A stretch of DNA of 64,000 bases from Adenophora triphylla var. japonica (GCA_022495995.1 JAFEMH010001451.1:1-64000); one strand, 5' to 3'. Numbered from the stretch's first letter, positions 23,536-36,069 are shown. The notes: generated by a model from the letters alone, not told the origin. Made by a program: numbers and translations.

Positions 23536-24643
23536 GAAATTTTGATAAGGATTAGGAGCTGAATGCGGAGGTTGTCTAGCATTTTCTACCTTGGGTGTTC
23601 CTCAACTATCCACTGCCGGTCTCTTGTCATCGCGGTCTTTAACACTTCGGGCCTCTTGCTCCTATTTTTGAACCTCCTTTGTATTAAACCGACTTGGCCC
23701 AAAGTTTCTTTTAGATGTGTCACATCGAGCATTCTTCTTAGTCTTCAAACTGACTTCAGCCTTCATCGCTAAATTGTATGCTTCAGAAAGCATAAGAATT
23801 GGTTGATTACTAATCTCATCTCGCACACTCCAATTCAGCCTATCAAGAAACCTAGAGACAAGTTTTCCCTCCGTCTCTAACACATTGTTACGAGAACACA
23901 ATCAAAGAAACTCAGAATGATACTCATGAACAGTTCGCGTACCTTGAGTACAATGTTGGAATTGAGAAAACAAATGTTGCTCATAGTCTAACGGTAAGAA
24001 GCGAGCCATTAAAAGACGTTTCATTTTAGGCCAAGTCCTCACCGGCTGCTTCCTTTGTCGTCGCCTTATGTTGTGCAATTGCTCCCACCAAGATGACGCA
24101 CCTTCCTTCAACCGGTAAGCCACTAACTTGACGGTCTTCAGGAATCTCCATGTATTCGAAAAATCTCTCAATTTCAGCAATCCAGTCTAAGAAATCTTCA
24201 ATACCCAAGTTCCCATTAAAGGATGGAACATCCACCTTTAATTTGAATTCTTCCTGTCCTCGCTGCCTACGTTGAAACCCCCCTTGAATCTGATGTCCAC
24301 GGCCAAAATTAAGATCTGGAGCGTCATTATCAGATGAAGAATCTCCGTAGACAGGATTTCTACGAAGGTTTTCATTGACACTTTCTCGTTGTTGCTCTAT
24401 GTTGACAATTGTGCGGTTAGGAGCCAATCTCCCACCCTGTTCAAGTTGTTGATCTTGTCCAGCGACATTCAAATGATCAAGATGATTAATCACCATCTCC
24501 AAAGCTGCTTGTACTTGAGCCATTTGAACGCGTGTTTGCGCTAACTCCTGGTCAATACGATCTAAGCGTCCATTCTGAAGCTGAGTACCTGCTGTCGTTG
24601 ACGATTCAGTTTCATTTCCTCCTGCTGGAATAGCACTGGCCAT
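23536..24643 (-). pseudogene. Gag capsid region of the chromovirus-like element
   Basis: The likely start is the Met at 24643 ([15 protein letters not shown]), 30 bp after the PBS. The protein has a coiled-coil-like N-terminal part ([20 protein letters not shown]) and a capsid domain: [59 protein letters not shown] frameshift near 24150 and an in-frame TGA at 23902-23904, where Arg (CGA) is usual in EFLRLC, break it. The linker to the zinc knuckle (23536-23661) holds further stops. Confidence 0.82.
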
Positions 24644-24672
24644 CGATAATAACCCCGGAACAGGCAAATCCT

Positions 24673-24684
24673 GCTCTGATACCA
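24673..24684 (-). other. Primer binding site (tRNA-iMet type)
   Basis: The minus strand reads TGGTATCAGAGC, the standard initiator-Met tRNA complement of chromoviruses and copia elements, five bases after the LTR end. Confidence 0.88.
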
Positions 24685-24689
24685 ACTGA

Positions 24690-25077
24690 TGCGGAAGCGT
24701 ACTAAGAATCGCTACACGAGCGAGACTCGAAGAACAAAGGAATTGTTACACGAACAAATCCCAAGAAATATAACCAAAGAATCTGTAAATTAGAGACTTT
24801 GAAAGAGTATTGGATAATACTAAGTTTATAAATAAATCTGATGATGGATCCTCCCACTCTACAACCTTGAACCCCTTTATATAGGCATCTATGACATATG
24901 AATACTACGAATCAGAATGAGAAAAAGAAAATAAAACAAAAGTTGTTGTTCAATGTATTGACTGTTGGAATATTCCTGATGTCTCTATGCACTTGCAGAT
25001 TCATTATCCCTTGGGCTTCTTGATTATGTTCGGATTCATTATCCCTTGGACTTCTTGATTATGTTCGATGTTCCACA
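24690..25077 (-). mobile_element. 5' LTR of the chromovirus-like element
   Basis: A 388-bp LTR on the minus strand, TGTGGAACATCG (25077) to CTTCCGCA (24690), followed by the PBS. CTATATAAAGG near 24876-24886 is a TATA box. Near 25010-25065 the block gattcattatcccttgg is duplicated in tandem. The short LTR fits chromovirus clades such as Reina. It inserted into the 5' LTR of the Athila-like element, of which only about 50 bp remain to the right. Confidence 0.82.
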
Positions 25078-25154
25078 TCACTAATGAACTTGCTAGGTAG
25101 TTTTATTACAAAGGGAAAATTCCTCCGTCATGTTTTTGGCGCCATTGCTGGGGA
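25078..25154 (+). mobile_element. Remnant of Athila element 1: 5' LTR end and PBS
   Basis: The sequence up to 25130 ends CTCCGTCA, a plausible LTR terminus. At 25137-25154 it reads TGGCGCCATTGCTGGGGA, close to the Athila-type primer site TGGCGCCGTTGCCGGGGA seen intact at 50433. The rest of this LTR lies left of the inserted element. Confidence 0.75.
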
Positions 25155-25355
25155 CTTGTTGTGAGCAAACAAGTTTGTTTAGGTAGTGCATGTTTGGTCG
25201 TTAGTCTTTGAATCCATTCTTGGAGCCATTGAATGAAGACATTGATAAGTTTAATATAGGTAGAAAGCTTGAACCTCTAGTAAAAGAAATGGCAGTACCC
25301 CCGCTCAATTTACGAGGATTTCTGTCATCCTAGAATAGATGCATCCATATCTTGT

Positions 25356-27434
25356 GTGGTGTTACCCGATGTGGCAATTTTTTTTTTGAAATCAAAGGTC
25401 AATATTTTAATATGTTGCCCTCTTATCGGGGCTTACCCTTTGAGGACCCCTTTAACTTTTCTGCGTGAGTACATGATGATTGTGTCTCACTTTCCATCCA
25501 AAGAGGGTGTGGCAGACGAACATATGAGATTAAAATGCTTCCTCTACACCCTGAAAGGGGCGGTAAAGACTTGGTTTATGATTTTAACACCTAGGAGCAT
25601 TAGCACGTGAGATCAATTGCATGATGAATTTTTTTCACAAGTATTATCCCCCTCCCACGTTGGCTATCATGAGGCAGAAGATAATTGGTTTTGCACAAGA
25701 GGTAGATGAACCATTTCACGAAGCGTGGGATAGGTTTAAGATGATGCTAGTTCAATGCCCCCACCATAACTTTTCTTTGCCACTGTTAAACCAATACTTT
25801 TATGATGGCTTGAATCCTATTTAAAATTTTCTATGGCTTAGCAAAAGTGAGACAAAACTCACAAGTGTTATCCTTAGTGTCGGCAACACTAACAACAACA
25901 CACACCAATTCGAAAACAACAAATAATAGAAATAAATCTAATTGCAGCGGAAGAATAAATAACAATACACAAGAATTATATTTTTATCAAGTTATATAAA
26001 TATATAACTTGATGGGTGCCAGGAGGGCAAGACCTTTCCATATATAATGAATTCAATACAAGGTCGAAGATGTTCCCTTAATGATAAATAATCATTAACT
26101 AAAGGAACAATAAATATAGAACTCTCTCTGAATATTAACACTCAAAACCTCACGAAAATACATAGATATATGTAAAACTCTCGAGTGTTGGACAAAGTGT
26201 TGCCAACACTGAATGGCGACACTGAAGAGCAGAATTCTTTCTTGTGTAGATTTGTGTCTTCTGAATTGGATGATCACTCAAGCTGATCGACTGCACTATA
26301 TATAGGCCTACAAAACTTGGAGCCTACTCAAAATGATCAAATAAATAGCCTTGAAGTTGTTCCTCCAAAATAGCACCTACTCGCCTCATTTATAGAAGAC
26401 TTGGTCTTCATGGCTTCTCTTGATTGTACACCTCTGCTGTAGATACCTTGTACTCTATCCTAATCTCCCCGCTGAATAGATAACCAACAACCTTTTTACT
26501 TGGTCATCAATTATACATATAAATAATGTGTTTATATGTAATTTTCTTCATCTCTTCGAAGTTCACGCATGGGCATCTTCTGTTGACCTTTTTAAGCTCA
26601 CAAATAGCAGACTAACAACTTATATATATTCATTAATTTACACGTTATTATTTGTGAAAAATACAATAACTATTCTGGTGTTGCCAAATCCCAAATGGCA
26701 ATACTTGTGGCAACACCAGTGGCAACACTGGTTTGTGACACAAGGGGCAACACACATGGCAACACATGTTCTAACATTTACACTATTAATCAGGCCATAG
26801 TTGACAATGTAGCGGGTGGCACATTAGGAGCCAAAACCCCGAAAGAGACTCAATTTTTTTTTTGAAATGTTGGGTGCTAATTCCCACCAAAAGAGTACAA
26901 GAGGTAAGGCTAGAGGCATGCATGAGTTGAATTATAATGATGAGTTGGCTAAGCAAGTATCACAATTAATTGATATGTTTAATGCAAAAAGTTTTCACCA
27001 AGTGCCAATGTAATACAAGATGCTCGTTCATTATGTGATTTATATACTCATGTTGTTAATAATTATTTAGTAGTGCACAATTCTCCTTTACTTCTGAACA
27101 TGTGAATGCAATGAATGGATATCCCCTAAGACCACCTCAGAATGATTCATACTCAAATACATATAACCCAGGATGGAGGAATCATCCCAATTTCTCTTGG
27201 GGAGAAATTCAATATCAATAACAAACGTCTCTCCATCCCACACCCCACAAGGGCAATATGAGAAACAAAAGAGGGAACCTTGGGAAGAAGAAATATCACA
27301 AATTCTAATTGAGCAGCAACAACACCATAAACAATAAATGGTGTTCATTCAAGAAGTTGGATACACAAATATGGCAACTTTTTAAAGCCCTACAAGGCTG
27401 AAAACCTGGGACTTTCTCAAGTCAAGGGGAACAA
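25356..27434 (+). pseudogene. Gag of Athila element 1, split by a solo LTR
   Basis: Plus-strand pieces match Athila Gag: REYMMIVSHFPSKEGVADE, LKCFLYTLKGAVKTWFMIL, FHKYYPPPTLAIMRQKIIGF, EPFHEAWDRFKMMLVQCPHH and FYDGLNPI at 25823. Reading resumes after the inserted LTR as TINQAIVDNVAGGTLGAKTP (26780 on), then ELNYNDELAKQVSQLIDMF. Several stops follow between 27010 and 27430, including in the Pro/Gln-rich tail. Gag would form the particle shell. Confidence 0.8.
25826..26777 (-). mobile_element. Solo-LTR-like insertion in Athila 1 gag
   Basis: About 950 bp interrupt the gag frame between FYDGLNPI and TINQAIV. Read on the minus strand it starts TGTTAGAACATGTG and has a TATA box (CTATATATAG, about 26293-26303), as a copia LTR would. 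Many copies of the motif gtgttgcca lie in the U3-like part (26680-26780) and near 26200 and 25880. The other end lacks a clear CA terminus and the target duplication is unclear (attta-like at both edges), so the exact left edge is uncertain by a few bases. Confidence 0.6.
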
Positions 27435-27609
27435 TTTATGGTTATAACCACTTTGAGGAATGTCAAACAGGTAAATAAAGAGGTAATTTCTCCTTCTTCC
27501 TCCTCTTATCTATCTCCTCTTATTCCTGCTGAAGTTGATAAGAGTACAATTGAATTGGGGGATGATCCTAAGGCTGATTCTTCACCCCTCATATGTACCT
27601 CTTGTACTA

Positions 27610-28443
27610 TTTCTTGGATGTTTTATGAGACATAAGTTGGAGCAACAAATGTCAGAGTTATTTGATATGTTTTCAAAAGTTACTATTGATCTTCCTTTGT
27701 TGAAAGTCATTAAAAATGTTCCAACTTATGCAAATATTTTCAAAGAAATTAATTCCAGGAAACCCAAGAATGGAAAAGATGAAAAATTGATCATGGGAGA
27801 GAGTGCTAGTGCTGTGATACGACAAGACCTCCCACCTAAACAAAAGGACCCCGAAAGTTTCAAATTTTTTATTAATTTGGGGGACTCCAATAAGATGCAG
27901 GCGATGTTAGATCTTGGTGCTAGCATCAATTCGTTGCCACATTACATGTATTTGAAGTTAGGATTTCCTGAGTTGAACCCCACCATAATGAACCTTCAAT
28001 TAGCTGATATTTCTATTAGAAGGTCGTTGGGTATTATGGAAGATATTTTAGTGCAAGTAGGGACCTTAATAGTCCATGTGAACTTTGTTGTACATGAGAC
28101 TGTTAATGGAGTTGAGATGTTTCGTGAATCACCCATATTTCTTGGGCGACCATTCATGGTAACAACCAACATTATAATAAATGTGGGGAATGGGAAATTG
28201 TCGATGTTTATAGCTGATGAGATCATAGAGATTCTTGTGGATGATATCATGAAAAATCCTATGGATGATGAGAACTCATGTAGCTTTGTGGATGAGGTAG
28301 ATGAGTGTGTGAGTGAGCACCTATGGCATGAGAAAGATAGTGAGGAGTTGGAGAGTATGTTGAATGACGGTGAGAACTCTAGGGATAATGCGGACGTTTA
28401 TGCCATGGCTATAGACAATGAAATCCGACGAACACTCCTTTAA
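27610..28443 (+). pseudogene. Protease of Athila element 1
   Basis: The uninterrupted frame covers MSELFDMFSKVTIDLPLL, YANIFKEINSRKPK, then the aspartic protease core MQAMLDLGASINSLPHYMY (near 27896-27950) with the D-L-G-A motif typical of Athila, and ESPIFLGRPFMVTTNIIINV. The tail is acidic. It ends at 28443. No RT, RNase H or integrase follows, so the pol gene is deleted. Confidence 0.85.
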
Positions 28444-29989
28444 TTAGTGACGACCTGTATCACCCCCTAGAGCACTTCAACAATAAAGTGGTGCCATCAA
28501 TTAAATCATCTTTGACCTTGAAGTCTAAATCCATTGGGTCATTGTCCCAAGTAGTTGAGCATGATAATAGTAACTATATTATAAGAAATGTTTTTCTATT
28601 TATATATCTGATTCTATACTTTTTAATATTTTTAATCAAGATAACGTCTCTAAAAATTTTGTCAATAAGCTTGTTTCTGATGTTGATAAAGTTGATGAAC
28701 CAAAACAAGTTGTGGGAAAGAGCCCAATAAAAAAGAAGAAAGGCAGAAGCAGAAAAATCCCAAAGTCCCTTGGGTATTATCAAAATTGATAAAAAGGGGA
28801 CTTATGTATGAAGAGAAGTGGGTGTTAGTGCAATAGAAAGCATGAGGTGGTCAAAGTGAATGAAGAAAAAGGCTAAACACAATGTGACCAATCTAATCCC
28901 CATGCAATACTGGGGCCATAGTCGGGTTAACAAATGTAAATAAATGCGCTTGTTGGGAGGCAACCCAACTAGGTAACATTTACTTCATTTTTTTTTAAAT
29001 TTTTGTTGTGTCGTGTCAAACTTTGAACCCAAGACATACTTTTATTCATCTTTATGCTCTGAGGACATAACATGTTTTGAGTTTGGGGGGTGGGCAATAT
29101 TTTGTTTTGAGTCACTCTTTGTGAGTCTCTCCGAGTTTGTGGGTTTATAAGGGAGTGTAAATAGTGTCATCCTCCAATTTTTTTTAATTCTTTTCATATT
29201 TTGGGATATTTGCTAAAGTCTATAATGATTTTAGAGTATCTTAATTATAAATTTTAAGTGCTATTATAAGCATGAGATTGTGATTACATTGATACATATG
29301 TATTATGATTACTCCACCTTTTACTTGCATAATATTTTCTTGATCATTTTTATCAACATAGGAGACCATTATATGATTACTTTGGCATTCTCCTGGGTCC
29401 CTAAGACATGTTTGCATGGCTGTCAATAATTACATCAAATAAGCTACTTGGAAAGTGATTTTTGGCTATTTTCTTTGATTCCTATTTGTGAGCCTTTAAC
29501 TTTCTAGTCACTTAAATATTTCCGATAGGATCCCTTTTGAGCTTTATAAAGAATGGATATCATAGACCGTCATTCGCCTTCATTTTATACACAGATTATC
29601 TTATCCTTACACTTATACACTATTTTCTCACCTTTTCAAGAAAGTGAAACTAGAAAATGAATGAGAAATTGAGGGTTATACTTGGAAACTAATGAGAATG
29701 AATGAAAAGAGGCCAACTTTGGGAAAAAGAGCTATGTATTGCAATGGAAAAGAAGGCAAGTGAAAAATATGGTTGAGATAGTGCATAATATTCTTCATGA
29801 TTCGTATGTATGCAAAGCAAAATGAAAAAGAGAAGAAAGAGAAGATGAAGAAAATTTGAAAAGTCTTGACCTCGTATGTTATGGAAGTTATGATTCAAAG
29901 TGACCAAAGGAAAAAAATGAATATGTTTAACCCTTTGTATGAAAGCATGTAAAATCTCAAGTTTGGGGATTGAAATATGGGGAGACATG
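28444..29989 (+). other. Post-pol region of Athila element 1 after a pol deletion
   Basis: From 28930 the text cttgttgggaggcaacccaa appears. It has a counterpart just after the integrase stop at 50915 in Athila element 2, so it marks the region downstream of integrase. RT to integrase are therefore missing between about 28,500 and 28,900. A G-rich tract (tttggggggtgggc) lies near 29080. No ORF of known type is present in 29100-29989. Confidence 0.65.
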
Positions 29990-29994
29990 GGTGA

Positions 29995-30563
29995 TGTTGT
30001 GGGTAAATTCAGGATCACCACATCTTGAAAAGTTGCCAGCATGCCATCATCTTCAAATCCGTGGACAAGGTAAAATTCACTTAGATAATTAAATCATTAT
30101 TTTATTATTTTTGTTATATCTTTAATTACAGGTAAAAAAGAACCTGGGAAAAACCTATTTCGTGGACTCATTTCAACGGTTGAGAGACCAAGTCAAGATC
30201 GAGATAACAAGGCCGAAATTCTAGGAAAGTTTGTTAGGGTTTTGTTATCTTCAGTTATCTTTCTTTATTTAAAGGCTTATGGCTGGAACACTAAGCACGC
30301 AATATTCACACACAGTTCACAAACACATTGTAATCCGCCATAGCACCAACATTTGTAACTCATCAAGATCAATACTACTGTTTGGGACGAAAGGGACCAT
30401 AAACATCTTCCGAGGTTTTGTGTCGGCGAGATAGTTGTCTCAAGGGCTTTCCTCGTTACATGATCGAGTCATCTTAATTCATTATTACACCAATTATATT
30501 CCATTGCACTTTCCTCAATTTTGTTTCAAATTATTTTACATTTGATTGTTTTTTACCAAAACA
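29995..30563 (+). mobile_element. 5' LTR of Tat element 2
   Basis: Starts TGTTGTGGGTAAATTC and ends ACCAAAACA. A TATA-like TATTTAAAGG lies near 30270. The downstream part contains tcaagggctttcctcg, a block shared with the LTR at 61954-62550. Confidence 0.93.
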
Positions 30564-30566
30564 GTT

Positions 30567-30583
30567 TGGCGCCCACCGAGGGG
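30567..30583 (+). other. Primer binding site of Tat element 2
   Basis: TGGCGCCCACCGAGGGG lies three bases after the LTR end. I do not assign the tRNA. Confidence 0.75.
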
Positions 30584-30625
30584 CCATTGGTTTTTTAATC
30601 GGTTTAAAATCCTTACATTTCTATC

Positions 30626-32977
30626 ATGTCTACCCAACCTATGACTTCCACCGCCAGCAAAACCATTTCTGTACCTAGCTGTATGAATCCCCAAACCAGT
30701 AGCAGGCCAGCAACCGGAGGCCAAGAGTCATTGCCTCCTCCTCCGCCTGTGAATTCTGGCAAGAAGCAGATGTCTCCATCTCTTGATCTTGAGATCAAAA
30801 GCATGCTCGTTCAGATGAAAAATCAGCTGGATCGCCAATAGAATAGCACCTCCTTGATAGCTGAAAGCTTGACAAAGGTGCAAAAAGAACAAGAGTTGCT
30901 CTTCAAAAGAATGGATGCTGTCTCTCCTTACCATCCTAGAGTCCTTGACTTCAACATTGGGGACAGCTCTCAAACCTTCAATGAATTCCTTCCAATGGCT
31001 TCATCTGTAAGGATGTCATCATCACCAACCCTGACGTCTTCTCCCCCGCTGATGACTTCTGTGGCGATGTCGACACCCTTAGCCACCAGTTCCTACAAGA
31101 TGACTTTTCCAGAAGGACCCATCTTCACTAATAGCACCGTCATGACGTCCTCTGCAGATAATGCTAATACTTTTGTTAATTTCAATACTAGTTCTGCCTT
31201 GGATAATACTACTCATGCTACTAACCCTTTTGCAGGTACCTACATTGCAAATCAACTTCAGGAGTTGAGGGACATGATCATGAATGTGCCAGGCGTCACC
31301 CCGCCTATCCAGCAGGTCTCCCCAACATGTTACAATCAGTCTCGCTTTACTCCAGCAATTGCGCATGTCGACATCCCGAAAGGATTTAGCATTCCAGCCA
31401 TGAAGTTATATGATGGAAGTTCTGATCCTGAGGAACATGTCGCCCATTACCAAGAAAAGATGGAGATCATTTGCATCCCACTCCAGTTTTGTGAGGCTTG
31501 TTTGTGTCGAGGGTTCGGTTTGACGTTGGTAGGACCAGCATTGAAGTGGCTGATCCGTCAACCTCGTCCTATTGGCTCGTTTGCTCAGCTTGTCAACCTG
31601 TTCAACAATCAATTCTCTTGCAGTCAACAGTTTGAGAAGCTCACCAGTGATCTTTACCGTATCACCCAGCAGCCCATCGAAGCCTTAAAAGACTATGTTA
31701 ATAGATTTAATAAAGAAGTCCTGGAGATCCCCAACCTGGACATGGCGACAGCTGCAGAAGCCTTCAAAATGGGCTTGAAGAAAGATTCCCCTTACTATGA
31801 AGATTTGGTGATGAACCCGTGCAAAAAGATGGAGGATATCCGAAACAGAGCTTTAAGGTTCATCAGGCTAGAAGAGGATAAGGTGCAGCAATCCAAGCAT
31901 CCTGACAAGGCTTCATCATATGACCATCCTGACAGGAAGATAGAATCGTCTCACCAAAGGCAGAGCAGATGCAGACCTTACCACAGAAATGACCATAACA
32001 AAGTCAATTGTGTGGAAGATGATGGAGATGATGATGATTTTGAATCTCCTAAAATTTCTGATTATTGTTTCTCTGTTGATGTTTCTGTATCCCGTGCAAT
32101 GAGTAATCTTGGAGATAAAGCAAGGTGGCCTCGAAAGACTGACAAGCCGTCCGGCTGGAGGGATAAATCCAAGTGGTGTGCTTACCACGAGGATTTTGGA
32201 CATCTTACCGAAGATTGCATCGCCTTGAGGAAAGAGATTAGTTACCTGTTGTCTAAGGGACATCTTAAAGAACTCCTTGGGAACCGCAAGACCAAGACGG
32301 AGAACAAAGAGCCCGTTGCAACCAGACCGCCATCTCCTCCACCGGTAACGAAGGTAGTTAATGGTATTAGTGGTGGTTCTGATATTTGTGGTACTTCTTA
32401 TTCTGCAGCTAAGAGATTTTCCAAGCAAGCTAAGGATGAGAAGCCCGAGAGACTCTCAAAGATGTCGCAGCACACATCCCAAGATGTCATCTCCTTCGAA
32501 GAAAGCGACAGGGACAATGTTATGGATCCTCATCATGACGCCTTGGTCATTGCACTCCAGATCGCCAATTGCAAAGTCAGACGTATCCTAGTAGATGGAG
32601 GCAGTTCTGTAAACCTCATCATTCTAGATGCCTTGAAAGAAATGAAGATCCCTGAAGAAAGCATCGTAAAAAGAACCTCAGTGCTCGTAGGCTTCAGTGG
32701 AGAAACCAAAAGCACAGTGGGAGAGATTACACTTCTAGCTTATGTCGAAGGTATCAACTCCATGGAGAGATTCTGCGTGATTGATAGTGCTACATGTTAC
32801 AATGTAATTTTTGGAAGACCCTGGATCCATGGAATGAAGGCAGTGCCATCCACCTATCACCAATGTGTCAAGATGTCGACACCCTGGGGAGTTGTTAAGG
32901 TCCACAGTGATCAGCAGTCAGCTAAAGAATGCTATATGACCTCCATAAAGGCGTCGACATCTCCCAAGATGGCATAG
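30626..32977 (+). pseudogene. Gag and protease of Tat element 2, one early stop
   Basis: The natural start is ATG at 30626 (MSTQPMTSTASK). The frame meets TAG at 30839-30841 (after KNQLDRQ; a CAG to TAG change is plausible) and then stays open in the same frame to 32977, 784 codons in all. Seen: Pro/Ser-rich N-terminus; VSPTCYNQSRFTP; FSIPAMKLYDGSSDPEEHV; capsid core ALKWLIRQPRPIGSFAQLV and LTSDLYRITQQPIEALKDYV; a basic region; a zinc knuckle-like WCAYHEDFGHLTEDC; then the protease RRILVDGGSSVNLIILD with NVIFGRPWIHGMKAVPSTYH. It would have formed particles and cut Gag-Pol. Confidence 0.9.
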
Positions 32978-34125
32978 CAATTACAGAGAATGGCCCGTGA
33001 GGTTCTGGAGGCAAAGGAGCATGACGTGAAAGAGATATTCTTAGACCCCTCAAACCTAGATCTCAAGGTGCTGATTGGTCAAGATGTTCCGGTAGAAATC
33101 GAAGAAGATCTTGTCAACCTCTTGAAGAGCAGGATTAAAAGCTTCGCCTGGAAACATGAAGACATGACATGCATCAGCAAAGACGTCATCACCTCAAACT
33201 CAACATCGACCCATCCTTCAAGCCAATCCACCAAAAGAGACGAAATTTCGCACAGGAAAGGAATCTAATCATTCAGGAAGAAGTAGACAGATTGCTCAAG
33301 GCTAAGATGATCAGAGAGGTCGAATACCCAAGATGGTTAGCAAATGTGGTGGTGGTAGAGAAGAAGAACGACAAGTGGAGAGTTTGTGTCGACTTCACAG
33401 ACTTAAACAAAGCCTGTCCCAAAGATACTTTCCCCTTGCCACACATTGATACTTTGGTAGATGCTACTTCTGGGCATGAAGTGTTGACTTTCTTATATGC
33501 CTCTTCAGGATTCCAACAAATCCAGATGGAGCCATCCGACCAAGAGGACACCGCCTTCATTACACCCACATGTATTTATTGTTATATTGCAATGCCTTTT
33601 GGACTAAGAAATGCAGGTGCTACTTACCAAAGGCTGGTCAATATGATGTTCAAAGAGCAGATTGGGGACACCATGGAAGTATACATCGACGATATGGTGA
33701 TAAAGGCAAAGAAAGCTGAAGATCATGTTCGGGATCTTACTCAAGCATTTGACATCCTGGACAAATTCAACATGAAGTTGAACCCAGCAAAGTGCAATTT
33801 TGGCATGAAGTTTGGTAAATTCTTGGGCTACATGGTGACACAAAGAGGGATAGAGGCAAGCCCGAAGCAAATAAAAGCCATCATCAATCTAACGTCACCT
33901 AAATCCATCAAAGATGTTCAAAGATTGACGGGGAAAGTGGCAGCATTGAATCGATTCATCTCAAAATCCTCAAACAGATGCAAGCCATTCTATGACATCT
34001 TAAAGAAAAATTCCAGATTCGAGTGGACTGAAAAGCATGAACAAGTCTTTCAAGATTTAAAGCTGTACCTGTCAACACCTTCCTTACTCTCGAAGCCTCA
34101 AGAAGGTGAGCCATTATGCGTTTAA
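32978..34125 (+). pseudogene. Reverse transcriptase of Tat element 2
   Basis: Reading continues in the gag-pro frame past a TAG at 32975-32977 (MAREVLEAKEHDVKEIF), then shifts near 33180 to the frame 33169-34125. That frame holds a well-preserved RT: EEVDRLLKAKMIREVEYPRW, KWRVCVDFTDLNKACPKD, MPFGLRNAGATYQRLVNMMF and the catalytic VYIDDMVIKAK (about 33676-33708), then FLGYMVTQRGIEASPKQIKA. It ends at TAA 34123-34125 inside the RT/RNase H linker. It would copy the element RNA to DNA; breaks at both ends of the frame make this copy defective. Confidence 0.92.
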
Positions 34126-35079
34126 TTAGCTGTCTCCGAAACTGCAGTTAGTGCCGTCCTCGTTCGTGATCAAGATGGTGTCCAACAACCGATATATTAT
34201 GTAAGTAAAACACTGCTCGATGCGGAAACCAGGTATTCACACCTTGAAAAATTAATCTTAGCTTTAATTTCTGCTTCAATTAAGTTAAGGCATTATTTTG
34301 AAACTCATATCATTGTCATTCGTACTAACTATCCGATAAAAAGTGTAATGAGAAAACCAGAAATGTCAGGAAGGGTGGCCAAATGGTCCTTTCAACTAAG
34401 CACTTATGACATAAAGTATGAGCCTAGAACAGCAATAAAATCCCAAGCACTTGCCGAATTTGTGGTGGCAGACTTTAGTCCAAGCATGCAACCGAAAGTA
34501 GAACTTGAAGTCCAACAACTCCAAGATGGGGACATCCTGCGGAAGTGGACTCTATTCACAGATGGTGCTTCTAATATGAGGGGCACATGGCTAGGTGTTG
34601 TCCTAAAGTAGCCACAAGGGGACATCATACCCCAGGCCATTAGTTGTGATTTTAAAGCTACCAATAATGAAGCAGAATACGAAGCCTTAATCGTGGGCCT
34701 AACCGTGGCTCTAGACATGAACATTAAAGCAATACAGGTATATATTCATTGTTACTTGTCAATCATTTTAATGGTTCCTATGCAGCAAAAAATGCCAAGA
34801 TGACGGCTTATTTGGGCATTGTGAAAATTCTGGCAAGCAAATTTCAAATCTTCTCCTTTGAACAAATACCCCGAGAGGAGAACTCTCAAGCAGATGCATT
34901 GGCCAATCTTGGATCACCTTTCAAAAGCTTATCACAGACCAATATACCAATCATACATGTTGACATCCCTGCAGTGGAAATGTTAGAACTTTTCTGCACA
35001 GATGACGACATCCTAGATAAACAAATTGAGACATCTTGGACGATGCCAATAATTAAATATCTTCAAGATGGCACCGTCC
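34126..35079 (+). pseudogene. RNase H and additional RNase H of Tat element 2
   Basis: First the gypsy RNase H: AVSAVLVRDQDGVQQPIYYV, SHLEKLILALISASIKLRHY and RVAKWSFQLSTYDIKYEP. Then the Tat-specific second RNase H: KWTLFTDGASNMRGTWLGVV with the first catalytic Asp, a TAG at 34609-34611, then NNEAEYEALIVGL. A frameshift near 34745 leads to MTAYLGIVKILASKFQIFSF and PREENSQADALANLGSP, the end of that domain. The dual RNase H supports placement in the Tat lineage. Confidence 0.9.
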
Positions 35080-36056
35080 CTGATGAGGAAAAGAATGCAA
35101 GAGCATTCAGGGTAAGGATTTTAAGATTCGTATTAATAGATGATGTGCTGTTTAAGAAATCATTTGCAGGTCCATACTTGAGATGTCTCAAAGCTGACAA
35201 AGCCATGGAAGTTCTAAGAGAATTGCATGAAGGACCATCTGGTAACCATTCTGGGGGCAGAATCCTATATACGAAAGTTCTATGAATGGGTTACTACTGG
35301 CCAACAATGCGTCAAGATGCTGCCATCTTTGCCAAGAAATGTGATTCCTGCCAGAGGCATAGCGACATCTTGCACCAGCCCGCATAATTGCTTCATCCAA
35401 TCCTCTCCCCTTGGCCATTTATGTGGTGGGGAATGGATATAGTGGGAAAATTGCCTAAAGTCCCGGAGTAAAAGTATTTTTGCTAGCAATGACGGATTAC
35501 TTCTCTAAGTGGGTTGAAGCTGAATCTTACGTGCAAGTTCGTGATAAAGAAGTCATATCCTTCATTAAGAAAAATATATTTAGCAGATTTGGCATCCCAT
35601 CTGAACTAATATGTGACAACGGCTCCCATTTCATCAGCAAGAAGATGCAGGATTTTCTCACTAGGTGGGGAGTTAAGATGGTGACATCCTCACCGGTGCA
35701 TCCTCAAGCTAATGGCCAGGCAGAATCAAGTAACAAAATAATCATCAATAACCTAAAGAAGAGGCTAGTACAAAAGAAAGGAAGATGGGCGGAAGAGCTT
35801 CCATTTGTCCTTTGGGCAGATAGAACCACACCAAAGAACGCGACAGGCCAGACCCCTTACTCGTTAGTATTTGGAGCAAAAGCAGTCATCCCGGCAGAAG
35901 TCGTCGTCCCTACTGCCAGATTCAAGATGTTAACACCTGAGCAGAATGATGCCAACCTGGGTTATGATCTAGATACCATTGACGAGCTAAGGGATTTAGC
36001 CAAGATCAGGTTAGCAGCGTATCAACAAAAGATTGCTAGATCCTACAACAAAAACG
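35080..36056 (+). pseudogene. Integrase of Tat element 2, N-terminal and core part
   Basis: The zinc-binding part is readable (LHEGPSGNHSGG, then after TGA at 35283-35285 MGYYWPTMRQDAAIF and KCDSCQRH). The core frame from 35480 has MTDYFSKWVEAESYV (first D), ELICDNGSHFISKK (second D) and HPQANGQAESSNK (E). It runs to 36056, where the CACTA element interrupts it within IARSYNKN. The TGA at 35283 replaces a residue that is normally Arg or similar before the GYYWP motif. The segment 40498-40712 continues this domain. Confidence 0.92.
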
Positions 36057-36069
36057 CACTACTACATTT

